Shown here one piece after another: positions 29,786 through 37,673 of a DNA stretch of 37,673 bases (its first letter is position 1; every line of letters begins with the position of its first letter). Below the pieces are notes generated by a model that had not been told where the DNA came from, searched no databases, and saw nothing but the letters and a program-made list of their open reading frames with translations. Origin of the DNA: DASYUM01 sp036001225 (GTDB lineage Bacteria > Methylomirabilota > Methylomirabilia > Rokubacteriales > DASRDR01); the NCBI GenBank assembly GCA_036001225.1, contig DASYUM010000199.1, forward strand, positions 1 to 37,673, given 5' to 3'. The position numbers and the translations under genes were made by a program.

Positions 29786-30565
29786 ATGAAGATCCTGGTC
29801 CTGGTCAAGCAGGTGCCGGACACCGCCACCCAGATGAAGATCGGCGGCGGCGCGCGGAGCATCGACACCACCGGAATCACCTGGATCGTCTCCCCCTACG
29901 ACGAGTTCGCGATCGAGGAGGCGCTCCGGATCAAGGAGAAGCGAGGGCAGGGCGAGGCCGTCGCGGTCACCATGGGTCCCGAGCGCGCCAAGGAGGCTCT
30001 CCGGTCCTGCCTGGCGATGGGCGCCGACCGGGCGATTCACGTCAACGACCCCGCCCTCGAGGGAGCCGACACGCTGCTCGCCGCTCGGGCCCTGGCCGCC
30101 GTGGTCAAGCTCGAGCAGCCGCGCCTCGTCCTCACCGGCCGCCAGGCGATCGACGACGACATGGGCGCGGTCGGCGCCCAGGTGGCGGAGCTGCTGGGCT
30201 GGCCCTGCCTGTCCTGGGTCATGGAGGAGGCGATCGCCGAGGACGGATCGAAGGTGCGCGCCGGCCGCCAGGTCGAGGGCGGCCTGGAGGTCTTCGAGCT
30301 CCCGCTGCCCTGCGTGCTGACCGCCCAGAAGGGAATGAACGAGCCTCGCTACCCGACGCTGAAGGGGATCATGGGGGCCAAGAAGAAGGAGATCAAGGAC
30401 CTGAAGGCGGGCGACCTCGGCCTCGGCGAGACGGCGCGCGAGCTGGAGGTCGTGGCCCTGGAAGCGCTGCCGCCGCGCCCCCCGGGGCGCATCCTGACCG
30501 GCGAGGCCAAGGATATCGCCCACGAGCTGGTGCGGGCGCTCCGGGAGGACGCAAAGGCCTTATGA
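29786..30565 (+). CDS. etfB: Electron transfer flavoprotein beta subunit
   Basis: This 259-residue protein opens with MKILVLVKQVPDTATQMKI and has DEFAIEEALRIKE near residue 40. AVTMGPERAKEALRSCLAMG and the AMP/FAD-binding GRQAIDDDMGAVGAQVAELL (about 118-137) follow, as in EtfB. The C-terminal region has PRYPTLKGIMGAKKKEI, the recognition-loop area that docks on acyl-CoA dehydrogenases. ATG at 29786 chosen because it matches the family start and has GAGGGAG upstream; an in-frame ATG at 29765 would add seven residues. It pairs with EtfA next to it to carry electrons from acyl-CoA dehydrogenases to the quinone pool. Confidence 0.95.
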   Translation: MKILVLVKQVPDTATQMKIGGGARSIDTTGITWIVSPYDEFAIEEALRIKEKRGQGEAVAVTMGPERAKEALRSCLAMGADRAIHVNDPALEGADTLLAARALAAVVKLEQPRLVLTGRQAIDDDMGAVGAQVAELLGWPCLSWVMEEAIAEDGSKVRAGRQVEGGLEVFELPLPCVLTAQKGMNEPRYPTLKGIMGAKKKEIKDLKAGDLGLGETARELEVVALEALPPRPPGRILTGEAKDIAHELVRALREDAKAL

Positions 30566-30620
30566 GGGCGGTGGGAACAGCGCAGCCGGGCCGAGAACCG
30601 AGCAGCCCGGCCTGGAGACG

Positions 30621-31616
30621 GTGATGCCGGGCGCGTTCTGGTGCATCGTCGAGGACGACCGGCAGGGCCGTCCCAAGAAGGTCACCGCGGAGCTGCTCGG
30701 GGAGGCGCGCCGCCGGGCCCCGGAGCTAGGCGCCGGGGTCGAGGCGGTCTGGCTCTGTGACAAGGCCCAGGCCGACGGCCTCCAACAGCTCGCCGCCTGG
30801 GGCGCCGACCGGGTGTGGCTCTGGGAGGATCCGGCGCTGGCGCCATACCGCGGCGAGGTCTGGGCCGCCGCGCTGGCCGAGCTGGCCGGCCAGCAGGGTC
30901 CGCGCGCCATCTGGGGCGCCGTCACCAGCCGGCACCGCGAGCTGATGGCGCGGCTGGCCGCGCGGCTCGGCGCCGGCCTGGCCGCCGACTGCGTGGCGTT
31001 TGGCCTGAGCGACGGTCAGCTCACGGCGACCCGACCGGTCTACGCCGGCAAGCTCCTCGCCAAGGTGCGGTGGAAGAAGACGCCGTGGCTGGCCACGCTC
31101 CGCCCCAACGTCTTCAAGGTGGCCGACGAGGCAACGGGGCGCACGCCGGCCGTCGAGCGCCCGGCGGTCGCCGTGCCGGCCGCCGCCACCACGTTCGTCG
31201 AGCGCCGGGAGGAGGCCCAGACCGGCCTGCCCGAGCTGACCGAGGCCGAAATCGTCGTGTCGGGGGGTCGGGGGCTCAAGGGGCCCGAGAACTTCGTCCT
31301 CCTCGAGGAGCTGGCCAAGGTCCTCGGCGCCGCCGTCGGCGCCTCGCGGGCGGCGGTGGACGCCGGCTGGCGTCCCCACCGGTTCCAGGTCGGCCAGACG
31401 GGGCGGACGATCTCGCCCAAGCTCTACATCGGGTGCGGCATCTCGGGAGCCATCCAGCACCTGGCCGGGATGCGGACGTCGAAGATCATCTGTGCCGTCA
31501 ACAAGGATCCCGACGCCCCGATCTTCAAGATCGCCGACTTCGGTCTGGTGGGCGACCTTTTCGAGGTCGTCCCCCTGCTCACCGAGGAGTTCAAGAAACT
31601 CAAGGAGAAGGCGTAA
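30621..31616 (+). CDS. etfA: Electron transfer flavoprotein alpha subunit
   Basis: The roughly 330-residue protein has an N-terminal domain with AIWGAVTSRHRELMARLAAR, then TATRPVYAGKLLAKVRW. The conserved C-terminal FAD domain follows: EIVVSGGRGLKGPENF (about 210-225), VGASRAAVDAGWRPHRFQVGQTG (about 239-261), SPKLYIGCGISGAIQHL and NKDPDAPIFKIADFGLVGD. All FAD-contact blocks look intact. The start is GTG 30621 or ATG 30624; GGAG lies just upstream. It follows etfB by 55 bases and precedes an acyl-CoA dehydrogenase, the usual electron donor. Confidence 0.95.
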   Translation: MMPGAFWCIVEDDRQGRPKKVTAELLGEARRRAPELGAGVEAVWLCDKAQADGLQQLAAWGADRVWLWEDPALAPYRGEVWAAALAELAGQQGPRAIWGAVTSRHRELMARLAARLGAGLAADCVAFGLSDGQLTATRPVYAGKLLAKVRWKKTPWLATLRPNVFKVADEATGRTPAVERPAVAVPAAATTFVERREEAQTGLPELTEAEIVVSGGRGLKGPENFVLLEELAKVLGAAVGASRAAVDAGWRPHRFQVGQTGRTISPKLYIGCGISGAIQHLAGMRTSKIICAVNKDPDAPIFKIADFGLVGDLFEVVPLLTEEFKKLKEKA

Positions 31617-31707
31617 TGAGCGCTGGCTGCCCGGTCGCGCGGGTGGGGCCCGCGCAGCCGGCGAGCGGGCGACAGGACCCGCGCGACCGGATGGAGGACA
31701 GATTGGA

Positions 31708-32853
31708 GTGAAGCTCGAGCTGACCGACGAACAGCAGATGGTGCAGTCGCTGGCGCGGGACTTCGCCGAGCAAGAGGTGAAGCCCATCGCCGGCGAATGC
31801 GACCGCGAGGCGCGCTTCCCCCACGCCACCGTCAAGCGCATGGGCGAGCTGGGCCTGATGGGCATCATGGTCCCCGAGAAGCTCGGCGGCGTCGGCGCCG
31901 ACACCCTCACCTACATCCTGGCCCTGGAGGAGGTGGCGGTCGCCTGCGCCTCGCATGCCGTCATCATGTCGGTCAACAACTCCCTCGTCGGCGCCCCCAT
32001 CCACTGGTTCGGGACGCCCGAGCAGCACGAGCGCTTCCTCACCCCGCTCGCCTCCGGTCGCGGGCTCGGCTGCTTCGCCCTCACCGAGCCCCAGGCCGGC
32101 TCCGACGCGCGCAACCAGGCGACCCTCGCCCGTCGCGACGGCGACCATTACGTGCTGGACGGCCGCAAGATCTTCGTGACCAGCGGCCGGGAGTCCACGG
32201 TGGCCCTGGTCTTCGCCCAGACCGACCCGGCCAAGGCGCACCACGGCATCTCGGGGTTCCTCGTCGAGAAGGGCACCCCCGGGTTCCTGATCCCCAAGGT
32301 CGAGGAGAAGCTCGGCCTGCGGGCCTCCGACACCGCCGAGTTCGTGTTCGAGGAGTGCCGGGTGCCGGCGGCGAACCGGCTCGGCGACGAGGGCCAGGGG
32401 TTCAAGGTGGCGATGAAGGCGATCGACGGCGGCCGCATCGGCATCGCCGCCCAGGCGGTCGGGATCGCCCGCGCCGCCCTCGAGGCCTCGGTCGCTTACG
32501 CGCGGGAGCGGAAGTCGTTCGGCGTCCCCATCGGCCAGCACCAGATGATCGCGTGGATGCTGGCCGACATGGCGACGGCGGTGGACGCAGCCCGCCTCTT
32601 GACCTGGCGGGCGGCCACGCTCAAGGACCGCGGGCAGCCCTACGGCACCGCCGGCTCCATGGCCAAGCTCTACGCCGCCGAGATGGCGATGCGGGTGACC
32701 ACCGACGCGATCCAGGTTCACGGCGGCCACGGCTACATCAAGGAGTATCCGGTGGAGCGCTACTTCCGGGACGCCAAGATCACCCAGCTCTACGAAGGGA
32801 CGTCGCAGATCCAGCGGCTGGTGATCGCCCGGTCTCTGCTGGAACTCAAGTGA
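31708..32853 (+). CDS. Acyl-CoA dehydrogenase
   Basis: This 381-residue protein is of short-chain acyl-CoA dehydrogenase length. It has the LTDEQQMVQSLARDFAEQEV opening, CFALTEPQAGSDA (about 128-140), KIFVTSG, RKSFGVPIGQHQ (about 268-279) and YFRDAKITQLYEGTSQIQRL near the end, with catalytic Glu363 in YEGTS. That Glu position is typical of short-chain and isobutyryl-CoA dehydrogenases rather than isovaleryl-CoA dehydrogenase. Electrons go to the ETF encoded just upstream. GTG start with GGAGG eleven bases before. It is followed directly by the acyl-CoA mutase. In context, oxidation of isobutyryl-CoA or butyryl-CoA is likely but not proven. Confidence 0.94.
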   Translation: MKLELTDEQQMVQSLARDFAEQEVKPIAGECDREARFPHATVKRMGELGLMGIMVPEKLGGVGADTLTYILALEEVAVACASHAVIMSVNNSLVGAPIHWFGTPEQHERFLTPLASGRGLGCFALTEPQAGSDARNQATLARRDGDHYVLDGRKIFVTSGRESTVALVFAQTDPAKAHHGISGFLVEKGTPGFLIPKVEEKLGLRASDTAEFVFEECRVPAANRLGDEGQGFKVAMKAIDGGRIGIAAQAVGIARAALEASVAYARERKSFGVPIGQHQMIAWMLADMATAVDAARLLTWRAATLKDRGQPYGTAGSMAKLYAAEMAMRVTTDAIQVHGGHGYIKEYPVERYFRDAKITQLYEGTSQIQRLVIARSLLELK

Positions 32854-32864
32854 CGGGAGCGCGC

Positions 32865-34538
<1,674 letters not shown>

Positions 34539-34540
34539 CC

Positions 34541-35407
34541 GTGCCGATACCCGTCGCATCTCTGCGGCCTCGGCCCTCGCCGCGCCGCAACGTCGGGTGG
34601 CGCGCCCCGTCGCGCCCCCCAGCCCCGCGACGTCCGGAGGCGCGCTGGCGCGGCATACGCCTCGGCGCGGTCTTTGGGACAGCGCGCCCCGGGCGGCGGC
34701 GCCCCAGCCCCGCGACGCCCGGCGGCGCGCATTCCTGCGTCCTTGATCTGCTCGGGTCTCGGCCCGGCTCGGTCGTACATCGCCCCCGGTGGATCCTGAT
34801 CGCGCTTTGCCTCTCGGCGCTGGCGTTGCCGGCTGGCGCCGAGGTGGTCTACCTGGCCAACGGCAGCCGGTTGGTCGTCGATGCCTGGCACGACGCCGAC
34901 GATGCCATCGAGCTGGTCATCGCCGGGGGCCGGGTCTGGGTCGCCAAGGCCGAGGTGACGAGGATCGAGGCGACGACGGTCGAGGAGACGATGCCCGACG
35001 AGGTGACCGAGCCGGCCTCGGCGGCCGCCGCCGAGGGCACTGCTCCCAGCCCACCGCCGGCCCCGGCCCCGACGCTCCTCGACCGGGAGGAGGCCCGGCG
35101 CCGGATGCTCGCCCTCCTCAACCACGGCGAGGCGCTCTTCGCCGAGGCGTTTCTCTCGCCGGCCCAGAAGCTGCGCGCGCTCCGCTGGCTTGAAGAGCGG
35201 TGGCGCCAGTTCGCGGTGCCGGCGGCGCTGCACGCGGTCTATGGGCAGGGCCAGCGGGCTCTCCGCCTGACGGCGGAGGCGTTCACCGCCGAGGCGGATG
35301 GTGCGGCCGAGGCTCGCGCCCGGTTGCACGAAGCCGCCGACGAGGTGGCGAGTGCCGAGCGCGAGGTCCGGGACGCCGCCGAGGCGCAGGAGGAGGTCCG
35401 ACCATGA
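34541..35407 (+). CDS. Exported protein of unknown function, first of two tandem paralogs, with repeat-bearing N-terminus
   Basis: From residue 81 the protein reads as an export signal (RPRWILIALCLSALALPAGA) followed by a short beta domain (VVYLANGSRLVVDAW ... VWVAKAEVTRIE, 102-142). A Pro-rich linker and a helical domain (LLNHGEALFAEAFL ... LEERWRQFAVP, about 190-235) come next. The next gene encodes the same domain pair. No ATG, GTG or TTG in frame stands near the signal. The only one is GTG 34541, right after the mutase stop, which would add 80 Arg/Pro-rich residues encoded by the palindromic repeats. Either that GTG is used or the normal start was lost by repeat insertion. The stop overlaps the next ATG as ATGA. 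Function unknown. Confidence 0.65.
   Translation: MPIPVASLRPRPSPRRNVGWRAPSRPPAPRRPEARWRGIRLGAVFGTARPGRRRPSPATPGGAHSCVLDLLGSRPGSVVHRPRWILIALCLSALALPAGAEVVYLANGSRLVVDAWHDADDAIELVIAGGRVWVAKAEVTRIEATTVEETMPDEVTEPASAAAAEGTAPSPPPAPAPTLLDREEARRRMLALLNHGEALFAEAFLSPAQKLRALRWLEERWRQFAVPAALHAVYGQGQRALRLTAEAFTAEADGAAEARARLHEAADEVASAEREVRDAAEAQEEVRP
34600..34645 (+). repeat. Palindromic element, diverged tandem copy
   Basis: This 46-base copy starts and ends with GCGCGC and shares the central CCCCAGCCCCGCGACG with the copy at 34682-34730, but differs in its left arm. A still more degraded half-copy (CGCAACGTCGGGTGGCGCGCC) precedes it at about 34585-34605. Confidence 0.6.
34682..34730 (+). repeat. Palindromic element, copy nearly identical to the one in the HNH gene
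   Basis: These 49 bases match the reverse strand of 3298-3346 except at two positions. The two GCGCGC ends and the internal arms can fold into a long hairpin. In the overlapping frame it encodes the same run, ARPGRRRPSPATPGGA, as in the HNH protein (one residue differs). Confidence 0.75.
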
Positions 35408-36024
35408 TGAGAGCGCGGCTGATCGGGGGCGGGCTCGTGCTGATGGCGGCCGTGGGATGGCCGGCCGGACTCGCCGCCGACGTGATCCACCTGGTGAACG
35501 GCAGTGCCCTCGAGGTCGAGGCGTGGCGCGACCTCGGGGACATCATCGAGTTCGCGAGCGGCGGCGGGATCGTGCAGATCGCCAAGATCGAGGTGCGGAA
35601 GATCGACGGCAAGCCGCGGCGGGGTGATCTGCCGATGTACTCGTCGGGCACCGGCGCGGGCGCCGCATCCCCCACGTCGGCCGCGGCTCCCGTCGATCGG
35701 GCGGCCGCCGTCAAGCAGCTCACCGAGATCCTCACCGACGGGGAGGCGCTGTTCGGACAACCCTTCCTCTCCGGCGTCGAGAAGGCAGGGGCCTTCCGCC
35801 GGCTGGCCGAGCGATGGCGGGGACTGGAAGTGCCGGACGCCCTCCGGGACGTCCACCGGAAGGGGGAGGAGGCGATCCAGGCCGCGGTCGACGCCTTCGT
35901 GGCGGAAGGCGCCCTCCCCGGTGACGCGGCGCCCGACGCCCGCCAGCGCACCGAAAAGGCGAAAGCCGACTTCCGCAGCCTCCAGGACGAGATCAAGAAG
36001 GCCGGGGCCGGCAAACAGGGCTGA
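35404..36024 (+). CDS. Exported protein of unknown function, second tandem paralog
   Basis: This 206-residue protein has a clear signal peptide (Arg3, hydrophobic to about 19, cleavage after AGLAA near 25). The mature start VIHLVNGSALEVEAW ... IVQIAKIEVRKID (27-68) parallels the preceding protein position for position. So does the helical domain ILTDGEALFGQPFL ... LAERWRGLEVPDAL (about 101-142). A Lys-rich tail follows. The N-terminal domain resembles small beta modules that read xNGxxLxVxxW...G.v.I.k..V..I, similar to SHD1-like or SH3-like pieces of bacterial envelope proteins. No catalytic motif is evident. ATG overlaps the previous stop; the HIT gene follows in 15 bases. Confidence 0.78.
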   Translation: MMRARLIGGGLVLMAAVGWPAGLAADVIHLVNGSALEVEAWRDLGDIIEFASGGGIVQIAKIEVRKIDGKPRRGDLPMYSSGTGAGAASPTSAAAPVDRAAAVKQLTEILTDGEALFGQPFLSGVEKAGAFRRLAERWRGLEVPDALRDVHRKGEEAIQAAVDAFVAEGALPGDAAPDARQRTEKAKADFRSLQDEIKKAGAGKQG

Positions 36025-36039
36025 GCGGCGAGGCTGGCC

Positions 36040-36453
36040 ATGGACTGCGTCTTCTGCAAGATCCGGGACGGGCAGATCCCCTCGACCCGTCTCTACGAGG
36101 ACGAGCGCACGATCTGCTTCATGGACATCAACCCGATCAACGACGGCCACTGTCTGGTGGTGACTCGTACCCACGCGGCGACGCTCTTCGAGGCCGCCGA
36201 AGCCGATCTCCAGGCCGCCATCGTCACCGCCAAGCGGGTGGCCACGGCGCTGCGCGAGGCCCTTCGCCCCGATGGGCTCAACGTGCTTCAGGCCAACGGG
36301 GCTGCCGCCTTCCAGTCGGTGCCGCACTTCCACCTCCACCTGATCCCCCGCTGGACGAACGACGGGAAGGGGTTCGACTGGAAGCTCGTCCCCGGGGACC
36401 GGGCCCGGATCGCGGCCGCCGCCGAGAAGATCCGGGCGGCCCTGGGGGCCTAG
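36040..36453 (+). CDS. HIT-family nucleotide hydrolase/transferase
   Basis: This 137-residue protein opens with a CVFCKI zinc-knuckle-like pair (Cys3, Cys6). INPINDGHCLVVTRTHAATLF follows, and then the histidine triad HFHLHLIPR with His96, His98 and His100, where His98 is the expected nucleophile. HINT-type members hydrolyse AMP-lysine or adenosine phosphoramidates. It is a widespread housekeeping enzyme, placed here between the mutase subunits without an obvious functional link. ATG start 15 bases after the previous stop, with GAGGC upstream. Confidence 0.93.
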   Translation: MDCVFCKIRDGQIPSTRLYEDERTICFMDINPINDGHCLVVTRTHAATLFEAAEADLQAAIVTAKRVATALREALRPDGLNVLQANGAAAFQSVPHFHLHLIPRWTNDGKGFDWKLVPGDRARIAAAAEKIRAALGA

Positions 36454-36454
36454 C

Positions 36455-36868
36455 GTGGCCACCGGCGACGGCAAGGTCCGGGTCCTGGTCGCCAAGCCAG
36501 GTCTGGACGGCCACGACCGGGGCGCGAAGATCGTCGCCCGGGCGCTCCGCGACGCCGGCATGGAGGTGATCTACACCGGCCTCCACCAGACGCCGGAGCA
36601 GATCGTGGCGGCTGCCATCCAGGAAGACGTCGACGCGATCGGTCTCTCGGTCCTCTCGGGCGCTCACAACTATCTGTTCGGCCGGGTGCTCGAGTTGTTG
36701 CGCGAAAAGGGCGCGGACGACGTGGTGGTGTTCGGGGGCGGCATCATCCCTCCCGAAGACATCGCGCGGTTGAAGGCGCTGGGGGTCAAGGAGCTGTTCA
36801 CCCCGGGAGCCTCGACCCAGGAGATCGTGCGGTTCGTGCGCGAGCACGTCCGGCGGGTCGGAGCTTAG
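36455..36868 (+). CDS. B12-binding small subunit of the acyl-CoA mutase
   Basis: This 137-residue cobalamin-binding domain has VRVLVAKPGLDGHDRGAKIV (8-27) containing the DxHxxG signature (Asp18, His20, Gly23), where His20 is the lower cobalt ligand. VDAIGLSVLSGAHN (59-72) and VVVFGGGIIPPED (90-102) are also typical. It completes the large subunit at 32.9-34.5 kb, although three other genes lie between them. GTG start immediately after the HIT stop. Stand-alone small subunits occur in isobutyryl- and 2-hydroxyisobutyryl-CoA mutases and in archaeal methylmalonyl-CoA mutases. No MeaB/MeaI chaperone GTPase is seen in the window. Confidence 0.93.
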   Translation: MATGDGKVRVLVAKPGLDGHDRGAKIVARALRDAGMEVIYTGLHQTPEQIVAAAIQEDVDAIGLSVLSGAHNYLFGRVLELLREKGADDVVVFGGGIIPPEDIARLKALGVKELFTPGASTQEIVRFVREHVRRVGA

Positions 36869-36869
36869 G

Positions 36870-37079
36870 ATGATCCTCCGCCTGACGATCGGGATCCTCT
36901 TCCTCCTGCTGGCCGGGGAAGAATTCTTCCGGGCGGGGCCGGCGGCGGCCGAGCTGGTCCGGAAGCCCGGGGAGCTGGTGGACGCGTTGCTCTCCGGCGA
37001 TGGCAGCGTGGGGCCGTGGCTCCTCGCCGCCTACGGGGTGCTGATGCTCGTGCGCGCGTGGGCCCACCGGCGGTCGTGA
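36870..37079 (+). CDS. Small two-helix membrane protein of unknown function
   Basis: This 69-residue protein has hydrophobic segments at about 2-15 (ILRLTIGILFLLLAG) and 49-62 (PWLLAAYGVLMLV), joined by a polar loop with EEFFRAGPAAAELVRKPGELVDALL, and a basic tail WAHRRS. No known family. The ATG lies one base past the mutase small-subunit stop, and the next dehydrogenase starts seven bases after its end. It is thus embedded in the operon, which is the main reason to believe it is real. Confidence 0.7.
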   Translation: MILRLTIGILFLLLAGEEFFRAGPAAAELVRKPGELVDALLSGDGSVGPWLLAAYGVLMLVRAWAHRRS

Positions 37080-37086
37080 GGGCGGC

Positions 37087-37673
37087 GTGGACTTCGAGCT
37101 GAGCGACGAGCAGAAGCTGGTCCGCCAGACCGCCCGCGATTTCGCCGAGGGCGAGGTGGCGCCGGTCATCGCGCGCTACGACGAGGCCGAGGAGTTCCCG
37201 GCCGACCTGATCGGGAAGCTCGGTCAGCTCGGGTTCCTGGGCGCCCTGTTCCCGGCCGAATACGGCGGGGCCGGACTCGACTACGTCGCCTACGCGCTGG
37301 TGGTGGAAGAGCTCTCGCGGGCGGACGGCTCGGTCGGCATCACCATGTGGGCGCACAACTCGCTCTGCACCAACCACATCTACCTGTGCGGCTCGGAGAC
37401 CCAGCGCCAGAAGTACCTGCCGCCCCTCTGCCGGGGCGAGGTGCTGGGGGCGTGGGCGTTGACCGAGCCGGGCTCCGGCTCCGACGCGGCCGGGATGCGG
37501 AGCGTGGCGGTCGAGGAAAGCGACGCTTACGTCCTCACCGGCTCCAAGGCCTTCATCACCAACGGCAGCGTCGCCGGCACCGCCGTCGTCATGGCCCGCA
37601 CCGACCCGGCCCTCGGCAGCCGCGGGATCTCGGCCTTCGTCCTCGAGCGCGGGATGCCGGGCTTCCGCGCCGG
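37087..37673 (+). CDS. Acyl-CoA dehydrogenase, N-terminal part, cut by window edge
   Basis: The frame is open from a GTG to the end of the window (195 codons). It opens DFELSDEQKLVRQTARDFAE and continues with FPAEYGGAGLDYVAYALVVEEL, AWALTEPGSGSDA and KAFITNG, all acyl-CoA dehydrogenase landmarks up to the start of the beta domain. The catalytic residue lies outside. It differs from the dehydrogenase at 31.7 kb at many positions, so it is a separate enzyme, not a recent duplicate. GGGCGGC-type purine-poor sequence precedes the GTG; GTG is the only start consistent with the family. Confidence 0.92.
   Translation, partial: MDFELSDEQKLVRQTARDFAEGEVAPVIARYDEAEEFPADLIGKLGQLGFLGALFPAEYGGAGLDYVAYALVVEELSRADGSVGITMWAHNSLCTNHIYLCGSETQRQKYLPPLCRGEVLGAWALTEPGSGSDAAGMRSVAVEESDAYVLTGSKAFITNGSVAGTAVVMARTDPALGSRGISAFVLERGMPGFRA

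Noticed and set aside
28253..30523. A 756-residue open frame on the minus strand.
   Set aside because: It is antisense to the diguanylate cyclase and etfB and carries no conserved block.

Overview
The window is very GC-rich (I estimate about 70%) and densely coded bacterial chromosome. It has short gaps, many GTG/TTG starts and frequent 1-4 base start/stop overlaps. The gene mix is lone PhnD-like and oligopeptide transport genes, many FAD amine/amino-acid oxidases, an orphan CoxL-type molybdoenzyme, a DUF222-HNH protein, and an ETF/acyl-CoA dehydrogenase/B12 mutase cluster. This is what I would expect from an uncultured soil or subsurface lineage such as Rokubacteria/Methylomirabilota. That placement is inference from gene content, since no rRNA, tRNA or phylogenetic marker is present. 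I see no CRISPR array, no intact IS element and no phage genes.

Layout. 1-2.9 kb: end of a CPBP-type membrane protein (minus), a small proline-rich secreted protein (minus), then a PhnD-like binding protein and an enolase-superfamily enzyme (plus). 2.9-4.4 kb: a DUF222-HNH protein (minus) whose HNH motif is interrupted in frame by a 49-bp palindromic element. 4.6-10.1 kb: an M24 enzyme with DddP-like metal-ligand spacing, divergent from three FAD oxidoreductases, the first two resembling opine/HCN-synthase B and C subunits. 10.1-12.4 kb: two secreted proteins, the second a GH5 hydrolase. 12.5-20.4 kb: a minus-strand operon encoding a Tat-exported family 5 binding protein, two permeases, a fused double ATPase and a homocysteine methyltransferase-like protein that lacks one zinc cysteine; a lone ABC-exporter membrane domain follows. 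20.4-21.3 kb: a gene graveyard with an internally deleted glutamine amidotransferase, a frameshifted DUF222 fragment, and a Tat leader whose start reads ACG. 21.3-28.7 kb: an MNT/HEPN pair, another FAD oxidase, an orphan CoxL-like subunit, a second small-protein/nucleotidyltransferase pair, and livF coupled to an unknown 441-residue gene.

28.7-37.7 kb is a plus-strand run that begins with the best promoter in the window. It encodes a membrane diguanylate cyclase, EtfB, EtfA, an acyl-CoA dehydrogenase, a B12-dependent acyl-CoA mutase large subunit, two tandem paralogous exported proteins, a HIT protein, the B12-binding small subunit, a small membrane protein and a second acyl-CoA dehydrogenase cut by the window edge. 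The mutase carries Phe87 and Gln205 where methylmalonyl-CoA mutases have Tyr and Arg. That points to isobutyryl-CoA mutase-type chemistry feeding the dehydrogenase/ETF pair.

The most unusual observations are the shared palindromic element (47 of 49 bases identical between the HNH gene and an array at 34.6 kb, read in the same frame in both), the tandem unknown paralogs between the mutase subunits, and the livF-linked unknown gene.
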